From contig NZ_JAFKID010000015.1 of assembly GCF_017306545.1 (NCBI RefSeq), positions 62,001-126,000 on the forward strand: a stretch of DNA of 64,000 nucleotides, read 5' to 3'. The position numbers were made by a program, and so were the translations under genes. Shown piece after piece: positions 8,527-14,731 of the stretch. The notes under the pieces were generated by a model. It had not been told where the DNA came from and did not search any database. It saw only the letters and a list, made by a program, of their open reading frames with translations. This stretch comes from Mesorhizobium sp. Lineage in GTDB: Bacteria; Pseudomonadota; Alphaproteobacteria; Rhizobiales; Rhizobiaceae. The stretch's first letter is position 1. Each line of letters begins with the position of its first letter.

Positions 8527-8948
8527 AGCCAGCCTCCGAGCTTGTCCCTGGTGAACGCCGGCTCCGGCCCTTCGGACACGGTTGCGCCGCCGGACGAGGC
8601 CGCCGGCGTCGTACCGTCGGCGCCGGGAACGTTCAGCTTGCCGGCGACGGCCTTCTCCAGCTCGGCGAACGCATCGCGATAGTCGCGCACGACATAGTCC
8701 GGTGGCCCGTTGCGGTGCAGGTGGTAGCGCGCGATCGACACGGCCCAGCGCTGCACGACGGGCGCGACCGTGGTCAGCGGGAGCCGGAAACGCACGGCCA
8801 GATAGCCGTTGATCGCCTCGTCGGCCGCCTCGAGCGCCGCCTGGATGACGTCGGCGTCGGCGATGCCGTCATGGTCGCGATCGGCGGTGTCGAGGATCTC
8901 GATCTCGCCGGCTCGTTCGACCAGGTCGGAGAGGGACGCATAAGTCAT
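8523..8948 (-). CDS. DUF1320 family protein (Mu gp36-like)
   Basis: 141 residues from ATG 8948 (MTYASLSDLVERAGEIEILD). The 'LVERAGEIEILDTADRDHDGIADADVIQAALEAADEAI' layout, reading as an Asp-rich loop and helices, followed by 'NGYLAVRFRLPL', is characteristic of DUF1320. These head-completion proteins are encoded after gp35 in Mu. The start overlaps the stop of the Acb2-like gene as ATGA, and the stop overlaps the next gene. Frames further upstream in the same phase are not coding because they run through the Acb2-like gene. Confidence 0.85.
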   Translation of the reverse strand: MTYASLSDLVERAGEIEILDTADRDHDGIADADVIQAALEAADEAINGYLAVRFRLPLTTVAPVVQRWAVSIARYHLHRNGPPDYVVRDYRDAFAELEKAVAGKLNVPGADGTTPAASSGGATVSEGPEPAFTRDKLGGWL

Positions 8949-9214
8949 AGGACGATTCGGCCCGGCTTGAAGATCGAGCGGTTGACCGCCATGAAGCCCT
9001 TCTCGATGTCGGTGCGCCCGGTGGCGAGCCAGCGCTTGTCGACAGCGAGAGCGGCGTCTGCGGCGACTTCGTCGAGCAGGCGCAGAACGTGCTCTTCGAT
9101 CTCCTTCGGCGTGTTCACGCTGGCGATGGCCTCCGGCGACTGCGGACGATAGCCGGCGACAGGCAGGCCGGAGATCGGCCGAGGCATTTCGCCGTTGTCG
9201 CTCGAATGGTCCAC
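8945..9214 (-). CDS. acb2: Acb2/Tad1-hairpin family protein, putative anti-CBASS cyclic nucleotide sponge
   Basis: 89 residues from GTG 9214, preceded by GGAG six bases upstream (ATG starts at 9220 and 9187 are alternatives). The protein matches the Acb2 layout: PVAGYRPQSPEAIASVN, then K-EIEEHVLRLLDE, then DKRWLATGRTDIEKGFMAVN and RSIFKPGRI. Acb2 of Pseudomonas phages and T4 Vs.4 bind CBASS cyclic di- and trinucleotides. As I recall, Tyr11 and Lys26 contact the ligand; here Tyr22 and Lys37 have the same 15-residue spacing. It lies in the structural operon between the tRNA and gp36 genes. Family call is strong; ligand and activity are inferred. Confidence 0.78.
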   Translation of the reverse strand: MDHSSDNGEMPRPISGLPVAGYRPQSPEAIASVNTPKEIEEHVLRLLDEVAADAALAVDKRWLATGRTDIEKGFMAVNRSIFKPGRIVL

Positions 9215-9429
9215 CTTCATCTCCAAAAGCGTTCGGCGGCCGGGCTGAACCCCCACACGGCACCGTCGTGCCGGTCCCCAAAGGGTGCTGGGAGCCTCGC
9301 GAGCCGTACCAGGGCCGCCCCTCGGGTAATTCGAATGCCCGGCCTCCCAGCCGGGCTGTCCACCGGAAGGTCCCATCTCGCGACGGACCTCATGACATGG
9401 CGGGGCGCGGTGGCTTCCCCTGGGTATTC
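9215..9429 (-). other. Structured noncoding spacer between tRNA and acb2-like gene
   Basis: About 215 bases without a convincing reading frame. On the transcribed strand there are several GC-rich hairpins, including GCCCGGC...GCCGGGC (7-bp stem near 9337-9356) and GGCAC...GTGCC. It may be a processed tRNA trailer, an unidentified small RNA or decayed tRNA sequence. I see no promoter or terminator. Confidence 0.5.
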
Positions 9430-9506
9430 TGGTTGCGGGGGCCGGATTTGAACCGGCAACGTCGCGGTTATGAGCCGCGTGCTCTACCTGGTTGAGCTAC
9501 CCCGCG
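9430..9506 (-). tRNA. tRNA-Met(CAU), initiator-like, phage-encoded
   Basis: The reverse strand folds into a full 77-base cloverleaf with encoded CCA. Acceptor CGCGGGG pairs with CCCCGCA, leaving a C1.A72 mismatch, the hallmark of bacterial initiator tRNA. The anticodon arm is CGCGG-CTCATAA-CCGCG (anticodon CAU). T arm is GCCGG-TTCAAAT-CCGGC. Unlike a standard initiator, pair 11:24 is C:G and only two of the three G:C pairs at 29-31:39-41 are kept. It lies between structural genes of the late operon, so it is co-transcribed with them. A lysidine-modified Ile tRNA is less likely because of C1.A72. Confidence 0.88.
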
Positions 9507-9513
9507 GAAACTG

Positions 9514-9909
9514 TCAGGCCTCGCCGGCCAGCACCTTGAGCGGAGCGAGCTGCTCCCACTCGGGCTTCGTCAGCGCGATCGTGTCGCCCTCGGCGTAATC
9601 GCGGCCGTTGTGGCGGATGACGCCGTTGCCGCCGACGATGAAATCGCGCGTCGTCGGACCGTCCTCGTCGTCAGCGCCGGACGCGCCGGGATCCTTGAGC
9701 AGAGCATCGATCACTGCGGCGAGCCGGTCGCGTTCGGCGGTGGCGGCGTTGATCTTGACCTGGGCGGCAGCTTTGCCGTCGCTGTTGTCGGCGGCCGCGA
9801 ACTCCTGCTGGGCGGCGTCCAGGGCTTCCTCGGCCGCCGCGAACTTCGCCTTCGCGTCGTCGATCAGTTTCTGGCGGGTGTCGCCGGTGCCTTGCGTCTT
9901 CTTAGCCAT
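9514..9909 (-). CDS. Mu gp35-like protein
   Basis: 131 residues from ATG 9909 (MAKKTQGTGDTRQKLIDDAK). The N-terminal half is Ala/Asp/Gln-rich coiled coil. The C-terminal part 'GVIRHNGRDYAEGDTIALTKPEWEQL' is the conserved motif of Mu gp35/DUF7210-type proteins, small proteins encoded right after the major capsid gene. Probably a head or neck accessory protein; the exact role is unknown. The gene stops eight bases before the tRNA. Confidence 0.8.
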   Translation of the reverse strand: MAKKTQGTGDTRQKLIDDAKAKFAAAEEALDAAQQEFAAADNSDGKAAAQVKINAATAERDRLAAVIDALLKDPGASGADDEDGPTTRDFIVGGNGVIRHNGRDYAEGDTIALTKPEWEQLAPLKVLAGEA

Positions 9910-10012
9910 GTTTGTCTCCTGGGCCTTTGAGAAGGGAGCCGCGGCGGCTCGCTTCCGAAAGGCCCGGCGGCGGCTGTCCCCCACCGCCGCCGGACATCTC
10001 ACCAAACGCCGA

Positions 10013-10948
10013 TCAAGCGACCGCGTTGGTGAACAGGTAGCCGAGGTCTGGCGCCGAAATGACCTCCTCGACGCTCTCGCCGGAGCGGACGCGCACGGCG
10101 CCGCGCAGGCCGACTTTCGGTTCGGGGATGTCGCCGGAAACGCGGGTGCCGTACTGCGCCGTCCAGCCGAACGTCGGGATCTGACCCATGGAGCTGGCGG
10201 TCGCCTCGCGGCGCAGCAGCGCGCAGTGATTGCCCCAGACGCGGGTCCGCGTCGGCGCTTGACCGGGCTTGGCGCTGTTCAGCCAGCTGGCGCCGACGAT
10301 GATGTCGTCGAGCTCGAACAGGTCGGCCACGGCGCGCTTGTTCGCGATGCCCTTATCGGTGCCGGACGCGCTGAGCGAGGCTATGATCTTCGGGTTCATG
10401 CTCAGCTTGGCCCAGGTCTTGCGGCCCATGACGGCGATGTTCGGACGCACGATCATGCTATCGGCCGCATTGGTGATGTCGCCGATCGGATCGCTGGCGG
10501 CATCGGACCACTGCGAGGTGCCCGAAAGCGTCGTCTTGTTGCCGGTCGGATAGGTGCCGGCGGAGAAGACCTTGCCCGAGACGCGCACCTCGCGATCGAG
10601 CAAGACGAGGTTCATGAGGTTCTGCGCCGCGAAGGCCTTCGGGTCGTAGCCCTTCGGCGCGTTGTTGATGTCGTCGATCGGGATGACGTCGTCCAGGCCG
10701 TAGTCTTTCGTCGAGCTCTCGACTTCCGTTCCGTTGAACTCGACGGTGCCAGGTTCACCCTTGCGGCCGACCTTGGTGTCGGGGACAGTGATCGTCTGCG
10801 CGAAATCGAAGGTCATGTACTGGAAGACCTGCCTCGGCAGAGGCGGTCCGAGGCGCGGCAGCACCTGGTCGGCGATCAGGTCTGCATTCCGGAAGGCGAC
10901 GACGATCCCGGTCAGGACGGGATTGAGGGGAAACGGAAATCCGGGCAT
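10013..10948 (-). CDS. Major capsid protein
   Basis: 311 residues, MPGFPFPLNPVLTGIVVAFR. The N-terminal 'NADLIADQVLPRLGPPLPRQVFQY' and later 'PIAVMGRKTWAKLS'-like stretch fit the capsid proteins of transposable siphoviruses (HK97 fold expected). It follows protease/scaffold and decoration genes and precedes gp35, the standard head order. It would assemble with the nested scaffold and be matured by the protease. Length is normal for the group. Confidence 0.85.
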   Translation of the reverse strand: MPGFPFPLNPVLTGIVVAFRNADLIADQVLPRLGPPLPRQVFQYMTFDFAQTITVPDTKVGRKGEPGTVEFNGTEVESSTKDYGLDDVIPIDDINNAPKGYDPKAFAAQNLMNLVLLDREVRVSGKVFSAGTYPTGNKTTLSGTSQWSDAASDPIGDITNAADSMIVRPNIAVMGRKTWAKLSMNPKIIASLSASGTDKGIANKRAVADLFELDDIIVGASWLNSAKPGQAPTRTRVWGNHCALLRREATASSMGQIPTFGWTAQYGTRVSGDIPEPKVGLRGAVRVRSGESVEEVISAPDLGYLFTNAVA

Positions 10949-10996
10949 GGGGTGGTTCCTTGGGATCGAAGAGGGCGAAGGCGGTCAGGCGGCGCG

Positions 10997-11374
10997 CTAT
11001 GCGGCGCCCTGGACGCTGCCGGGGTTGATGAAGGCCTTGACGATGTCGCCGTCGACCGCCTTGGCGAGCGTGCGGCCGGCGACGACGTTGTTCACGGCAG
11101 CGGCGGGCGCTGCGACGACGGCGTTGCCGTCCGCGTCCGCCGTGATGAAATCGCCCGCGGCGATCGTGCCGCCGGCGACGACCTCGGCCGGGCCGAACAG
11201 CACCACATCGACACGCCCTCCGGATGCCGCCCCCCCGGGCTGATCGACGACGCCGGCGATCTTGCCGGTGGCGCTTGCGGCCGGCGCGACCTCGCCGTCG
11301 TTGGCGGTGAACACGACAAGCTGGCGGTGCACGAGCGCGGCGCTGGCGAGGAAGGTTTTCACGAAGGGGTTCAT
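10997..11374 (-). CDS. Capsid decoration protein (DUF2190/gpD-like)
   Basis: 125 residues, MNPFVKTFLASAALVHRQLV, Gly/Ala/Val-rich with repeated beta-strand signatures (GKIAGVVDQPGG, GRVDVVLFGPAEVVAGGTIAAGD, ITADADGNAV). This composition and the position between scaffold/protease and capsid genes match DUF2190 decoration proteins that stabilise capsids in the manner of lambda gpD. No catalytic residues expected. Confidence 0.78.
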   Translation of the reverse strand: MNPFVKTFLASAALVHRQLVVFTANDGEVAPAASATGKIAGVVDQPGGAASGGRVDVVLFGPAEVVAGGTIAAGDFITADADGNAVVAAPAAAVNNVVAGRTLAKAVDGDIVKAFINPGSVQGAA

Positions 11375-11407
11375 CGAAGATGTCTCCGGTTGCGGGAAGG
11401 CGGCGCG

Positions 11408-11869
11408 CTACTTGGCGCGCGCCTGGATGCGGGCGGCGGCCGCCGCCGGCGAGAGCGCCTCGCCCCTGGCCTTGGCGGTCGCGATTTCGGTTTCGATCGC
11501 CGCGGTGACCTGCTCGGGGTCGGCGAAATCGACCGCATCGCCGGTGGCGAGCTCACCGGTGACGACGGGGATCGGCAGCTTTTCGAGGAGGTCGCGGAAG
11601 GCCGCGCGCGAAGACATCTTCTTCGTCTCGTCCCCATCGGCGAAGGTCAGCTCATCATCGCCGAGATCCGAGAACAGCGCGGTGGCGGCGGCCTGCAGGC
11701 CGATCGGCAGGCGGCCGGCCTTGACGATCGTGTCGACGAAGGCGGCGTCGGCGGTGGAACGCGCCTTGCGCTCGACCTCGGCAAAGGTCGCCTCGCGGGC
11801 GGCGAGCTGCTGTTCGCGGGCCGTGAGATCGGCATTGCGCTCCGCTTCGGTCTTGGCCGGCTGGGTCAT
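11408..11869 (-). CDS. Nested scaffold protein (Mu gpZ-like), internal in-frame start
   Basis: An internal ATG at 11869 (MTQPAKTEAERNADLTAREQ), in frame with the protease, is preceded by AAGGAAG five bases upstream, a much better ribosome site than the protease itself has. The 153-residue product is the charged helical C-terminal region. Mu makes its scaffold gpZ from an internal start of gene I in exactly this way. Expression from this start is inferred from the ribosome site and family precedent. Confidence 0.75.
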   Translation of the reverse strand: MTQPAKTEAERNADLTAREQQLAAREATFAEVERKARSTADAAFVDTIVKAGRLPIGLQAAATALFSDLGDDELTFADGDETKKMSSRAAFRDLLEKLPIPVVTGELATGDAVDFADPEQVTAAIETEIATAKARGEALSPAAAAARIQARAK

Positions 11870-12523
11870 GGTGTCTTCCTTCGGGGTCGGTTGTTCGGAA
11901 TAAGCGGGCTGCTCGCGCTCGGCCGAGGCGCGCAGCTCGGCAGCGGCCTGCGTGATCTGGTCGACGTCCCACTGGGAAACGACCTTGTCGGCGGTCTCGA
12001 CGTCTTTCTCCTGGATGACGAAATCGCGAATGCCGCGGAACAGCCGGGCGACGGCGTCGAGCGACCAGATCTGGCGCCAGTCGTCGAAATGCGCGTCCTC
12101 GAACTCGACGACCATGGTGTCGTCGCCGAACTCGACCGGCTTCAGGCCCTTCACGGCCGGCGCCTGGGCGCCGAGGAAGCCGACATGGCGCAGGTAGTAG
12201 CTGCCGGGCGTCGGGTTGTTGGCCGCGTCCGGCGAATAGAAGGCCGCCGAGCGGGCGCGGAACTTGCCGTCCTTGACCAGGTCGGAGAACGCGGAGTCCA
12301 GCGACGACGGGGTTGCGACCAGGCGATCGTCCTTGATCGAGAGGCTGGCGACCCAGCCGTAGGCCGGATCGTCCGTCTTCGGATGACCGACGACGATCGG
12401 CGCCTGATGCAGCGCCGGATCGTAGCCGTCGACGATCGTCTTCAGGTCGGCCGCGCTGAAGGTCAGCGCTGCCCCTTGCGACGACGTATGGCGACCGGTG
12501 CGGAAGATTTCGAACGGCTTCAT
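11408..12523 (-). CDS. Capsid maturation protease (Mu gpI-like)
   Basis: 371 residues from ATG 12523 (MKPFEIFRTGRHTSSQGAAL); ATG 12535 is an alternative. The opening 'FRTGRHTSSQGAALTFSAADL' and 'APIVVGHPKTDDPAYGWVASL' are hallmarks of Mu-type protease I. The C-terminal third is a helical scaffold region (ERNADLTAREQQLAAREATF). It processes the scaffold and portal during head maturation. A 22-bp dyad lies 18 bases upstream of the longer start. Neither start has a strong ribosome site. Confidence 0.88.
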   Translation of the reverse strand: MKPFEIFRTGRHTSSQGAALTFSAADLKTIVDGYDPALHQAPIVVGHPKTDDPAYGWVASLSIKDDRLVATPSSLDSAFSDLVKDGKFRARSAAFYSPDAANNPTPGSYYLRHVGFLGAQAPAVKGLKPVEFGDDTMVVEFEDAHFDDWRQIWSLDAVARLFRGIRDFVIQEKDVETADKVVSQWDVDQITQAAAELRASAEREQPAYSEQPTPKEDTMTQPAKTEAERNADLTAREQQLAAREATFAEVERKARSTADAAFVDTIVKAGRLPIGLQAAATALFSDLGDDELTFADGDETKKMSSRAAFRDLLEKLPIPVVTGELATGDAVDFADPEQVTAAIETEIATAKARGEALSPAAAAARIQARAK

Positions 12524-12535
12524 GGCGCCGAACAT

Positions 12536-12850
12536 GCAGATCGGCGGCCGGCCGGCCTAGTCACAACGGTTTGTTGCTATGGGAGGAGAGTGGCGACGAA
12601 CACTCCCGGAGCGAGGCGGATGGAGCGAGTGCCCGCGCCATGCCCGCTAAAGGCTTTTCAAGGCCCTTCGAAGCGCTCTAACACATGCGGAGGCTAGTTC
12701 GGGACCTCTCGCCCGTAAAGAGGCATTCCTGGCGCCCCGCGTCATCGTCTCCAAATCGCCGTTGAACGGGTTTTGAAAGGGGCTGGAGCCCCTTTGAGTG
12801 TTTTTCCGACCCGGTGGACCGCTGAGGCTCTTGCGTGCACCCCTGGCGGC
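12536..12850. other. Noncoding spacer between protease and gpG genes (putative late promoter region)
   Basis: About 315 bases with no credible gene inside an otherwise tightly packed operon. It holds the dyad at 12558-12579 and a perfect hairpin AAAGGGGCT/AGCCCCTTT (about 12775-12795), followed on the plus strand by GAGTGTTTTT, which would be a terminator for rightward transcription. Mu has its P_I late promoter at this position. Confidence 0.6.
12558..12579 (-). promoter_or_regulatory. 22-bp dyad, putative late-activator site upstream of protease gene
   Basis: Plus strand halves TAGTCACAA and TTGTTGCTA flank CGGT. The site matches the perfect dyad at 20883-20904 at 20 of 22 positions. Position corresponds to Mu P_I, which is activated by C. 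I see no clear shared -10 element, and the site is close to the start codon, so promoter function is inferred. Confidence 0.6.
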
Positions 12851-13360
12851 TCATTCCAGCGCCCTGCCGGCGGCCTGTTGGAAATGGTCCGCGACGATCG
12901 CCAGGACCTCCTCCTCGTCCTGCTTGCTGAGGCCGAGGAACGGGCGGGCCGGAATGGTGACGTTGTCGACGGTAAAGCTCTCGCCCCCCATCGAGAAGAA
13001 CAGCGCAGCGGCGTTCCTGGCCTTGATGACGCCGCCGAACTGATGAATGGCGCCGTAAATAGCATTCGTTCCGACCTCGACGGTGTCGTCGCCGGCAAGC
13101 TGCCAGACGATGTTCGCAAGGTCGCCGCTCTCGCCACGCAGGATGCCGGGACCTTTCTTCGTCTTGGCATAGAGCGGATTGAGCGGGGCGAAATGGCTGC
13201 CGTCAGGCGATTCCTCGCGGGCGATGCGTTCCTTCGTCGAACGCTCGAGCTCGACGCCGATGTTCTTCAGGGCGGGCTTCAGGTCGCTGGCCGCTTCCAG
13301 GAGGCGGGCCAGCGCATCGTCGGTGTTCCTGATGTCGAGCGTCAGCACGGCGCCGGTCAT
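12851..13360 (-). CDS. Phage virion morphogenesis protein (Mu gpG-like)
   Basis: 169 residues, MTGAVLTLDIRNTDDALARL. It contains 'STKERIAREESPDGSHFAPLNPLYAKTK' and 'VEVGTNAIYGAIHQFGG', the conserved pattern of the Mu gpG/P2 gpS tail-completion family. These proteins join the head and tail. Gene order between MuF-type protein and protease matches Mu (F, G, I). The C terminus is helical (LSKQDEEEVLAIVADHFQQA). Confidence 0.88.
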   Translation of the reverse strand: MTGAVLTLDIRNTDDALARLLEAASDLKPALKNIGVELERSTKERIAREESPDGSHFAPLNPLYAKTKKGPGILRGESGDLANIVWQLAGDDTVEVGTNAIYGAIHQFGGVIKARNAAALFFSMGGESFTVDNVTIPARPFLGLSKQDEEEVLAIVADHFQQAAGRALE

Positions 13361-13364
13361 GTCG

Positions 13365-13484
13365 TCATCCTTGCTTCATCGGCCCTGCTGGCCTATATTC
13401 TGCCTGTCGCCTTATTGCCCCGGCCGGGCTCCAAATAGGGCGACCGCCAGAGCGCAGCTCGCCGGAGTGTGCGCTCTTTTTCAT
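13365..13484 (-). CDS. Possible 39-residue phage protein
   Basis: A short frame starting at ATG 13484 (MKKSAHSGELRSGGRPIWSP) overlaps the upstream stop as ATGA, the coupling style of this operon, and stops four bases before the next gene. The product is basic, with no known motif. The same DNA forms an 8-bp hairpin AGAGCGCA/TGCGCTCT with five T residues on the plus-strand side, so the sequence may be structural rather than coding. Confidence 0.35.
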   Translation of the reverse strand: MKKSAHSGELRSGGRPIWSPAGAIRRQAEYRPAGPMKQG

Positions 13485-14731
13485 GGGCGGCGATAAAGCA
13501 GGGCGCCGGTGCGCAGGCGCTGCAGATACGTCGCGCTGCCGTCGAAGCCGGTAACGGCTATCCAGCCCTTCGACGTCCACTCGAAACGGGCGAGCAGGTT
13601 GACGCCGCCCGGCAGCACGAAACGCTTGAGATAGGAGCGCATCAGCACCACGCCCGACGTCACCGCGCGCCAGTCCGCCCAGATCTCGTCCGGATCGATG
13701 ATGGTGTCGGCGATCAGGCGCATGTAGGGGCCGCGGCCGTTCTTGCCGGCCTTGCCTGCCACGACGTTACCGGCGATGTCGCGCTCCTCGAGGAGACGCT
13801 GGCTGATGGCGATGACGGCGCCGGACGCATCGCGGTGCAGCTTGCTCTCCCCTGGCTTGAGGCCGAACTCGCCCAGGAAGGCGGAGACGAAATCGGCGTC
13901 CGGAGCGACTTTCGGCAACAGGCGTTCCGCAGCGACAGGGGTCGGCGCCGGCAGCGCCGGCAAGGTGGCGGCCGGCGCCGGCGGCGACCCGAACGGTTTT
14001 AGCGGCTCGCGCAGTTCGGGCGGCACGATGCCGTCCAGCCACGACTGCCCGACGTTGTACTCCCAGCCCCGATCGATGCCGGGGTAGCGGATTTCCGGCT
14101 CGCCGGTGCGCGGGTCGCGGCCTTCGTATTGCTCGCCGAGCGGCCAAGGATCGGGTCCGGACTTGCCCAGCGCATGCAGTTGCCGATCGCTGAGCGCCTC
14201 GACGTCGCAGCCGCAACCCCAGCCGTTCGGCGGGAAGTAGACCTTCCAGATCGGATCGGTGGCGGCAAACACCTTGCCGTCGAGCGCCAGGTGCGTCAGG
14301 CGCGGATGGACGGCGTTGCTGTGCCGGTACCGCCACCACGGCCGATAGCGCAGCACGTCCGGATCGGTCATCTGCTTATAGCGGCCGGCCATGTAGGACG
14401 TGCGCATGTTCGTCTTGTAGATGATGCGGGCGCGCCAGGCGCGCCGCTCCTCGTCCGTCGAGCCGCGCGCGTTGAACTTCCAACCTGTCCGGTCGACGAT
14501 CGCGTCGAAGTCCTTGCGAAATTCCTGAAGCCCGGTTCCCGACGTCTGGGCTTTCGCCATGGCGGCCCGGAAATCCGCCAGCATGTCGTCACGCTCGACG
14601 CCGGCGACGGAAAAGCCGCGGACATGACCGTCGTGCCGGAGATCGTCCGATTTCTTCGTCGGCAGGTTGACCTTGCCGTTGAAGAAGTCGATCGCCTCGG
14701 CGAACGGAAGCTGCCTGCCCTCAATCGCCAC
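13481..14731 (-). CDS. MuF-type head morphogenesis protein with C-terminal PBECR2-like nuclease domain
   Basis: 416 residues. Residues about 30-230 are the Mu gpF/SPP1 gp7 domain (YKTNMRTSYMAGRYKQM, HPRLTHLALDGKVF, FPPNGWGCGCDVEALS). A Pro/Ala-rich linker (PPAPAATLPALPAPTPVAAE) follows. Residues about 295-416 resemble the PBECR2 toxin-like nuclease domain (EIWADWRAVTSG, LMRSYLKRFVLPGG, ARFEWTSKGWIAVTGFD, LRTGALLYRR). MuF proteins are packaged minor head proteins, and fused C-terminal toxin domains may enter the host with DNA. Overlaps the portal gene by 11 bases. Nuclease activity is inferred from family only. Confidence 0.85.
   Translation of the reverse strand: MAIEGRQLPFAEAIDFFNGKVNLPTKKSDDLRHDGHVRGFSVAGVERDDMLADFRAAMAKAQTSGTGLQEFRKDFDAIVDRTGWKFNARGSTDEERRAWRARIIYKTNMRTSYMAGRYKQMTDPDVLRYRPWWRYRHSNAVHPRLTHLALDGKVFAATDPIWKVYFPPNGWGCGCDVEALSDRQLHALGKSGPDPWPLGEQYEGRDPRTGEPEIRYPGIDRGWEYNVGQSWLDGIVPPELREPLKPFGSPPAPAATLPALPAPTPVAAERLLPKVAPDADFVSAFLGEFGLKPGESKLHRDASGAVIAISQRLLEERDIAGNVVAGKAGKNGRGPYMRLIADTIIDPDEIWADWRAVTSGVVLMRSYLKRFVLPGGVNLLARFEWTSKGWIAVTGFDGSATYLQRLRTGALLYRRP

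Noticed and set aside
9329-9336. TTCGAAT-like T loop suggesting a second tRNA next to the tRNA(CAU)
   Set aside because: The stem has a C.A mismatch, the usual G53:C61 pair is missing, and the anticodon-like hairpin shares bases with the T stem, so no cloverleaf can be drawn.
9608-12697. Very long rightward frame opposite the capsid, decoration and protease genes
   Set aside because: It is the antisense of well-supported head genes and has the Arg/Gly/Asp-rich composition of a GC-rich shadow.
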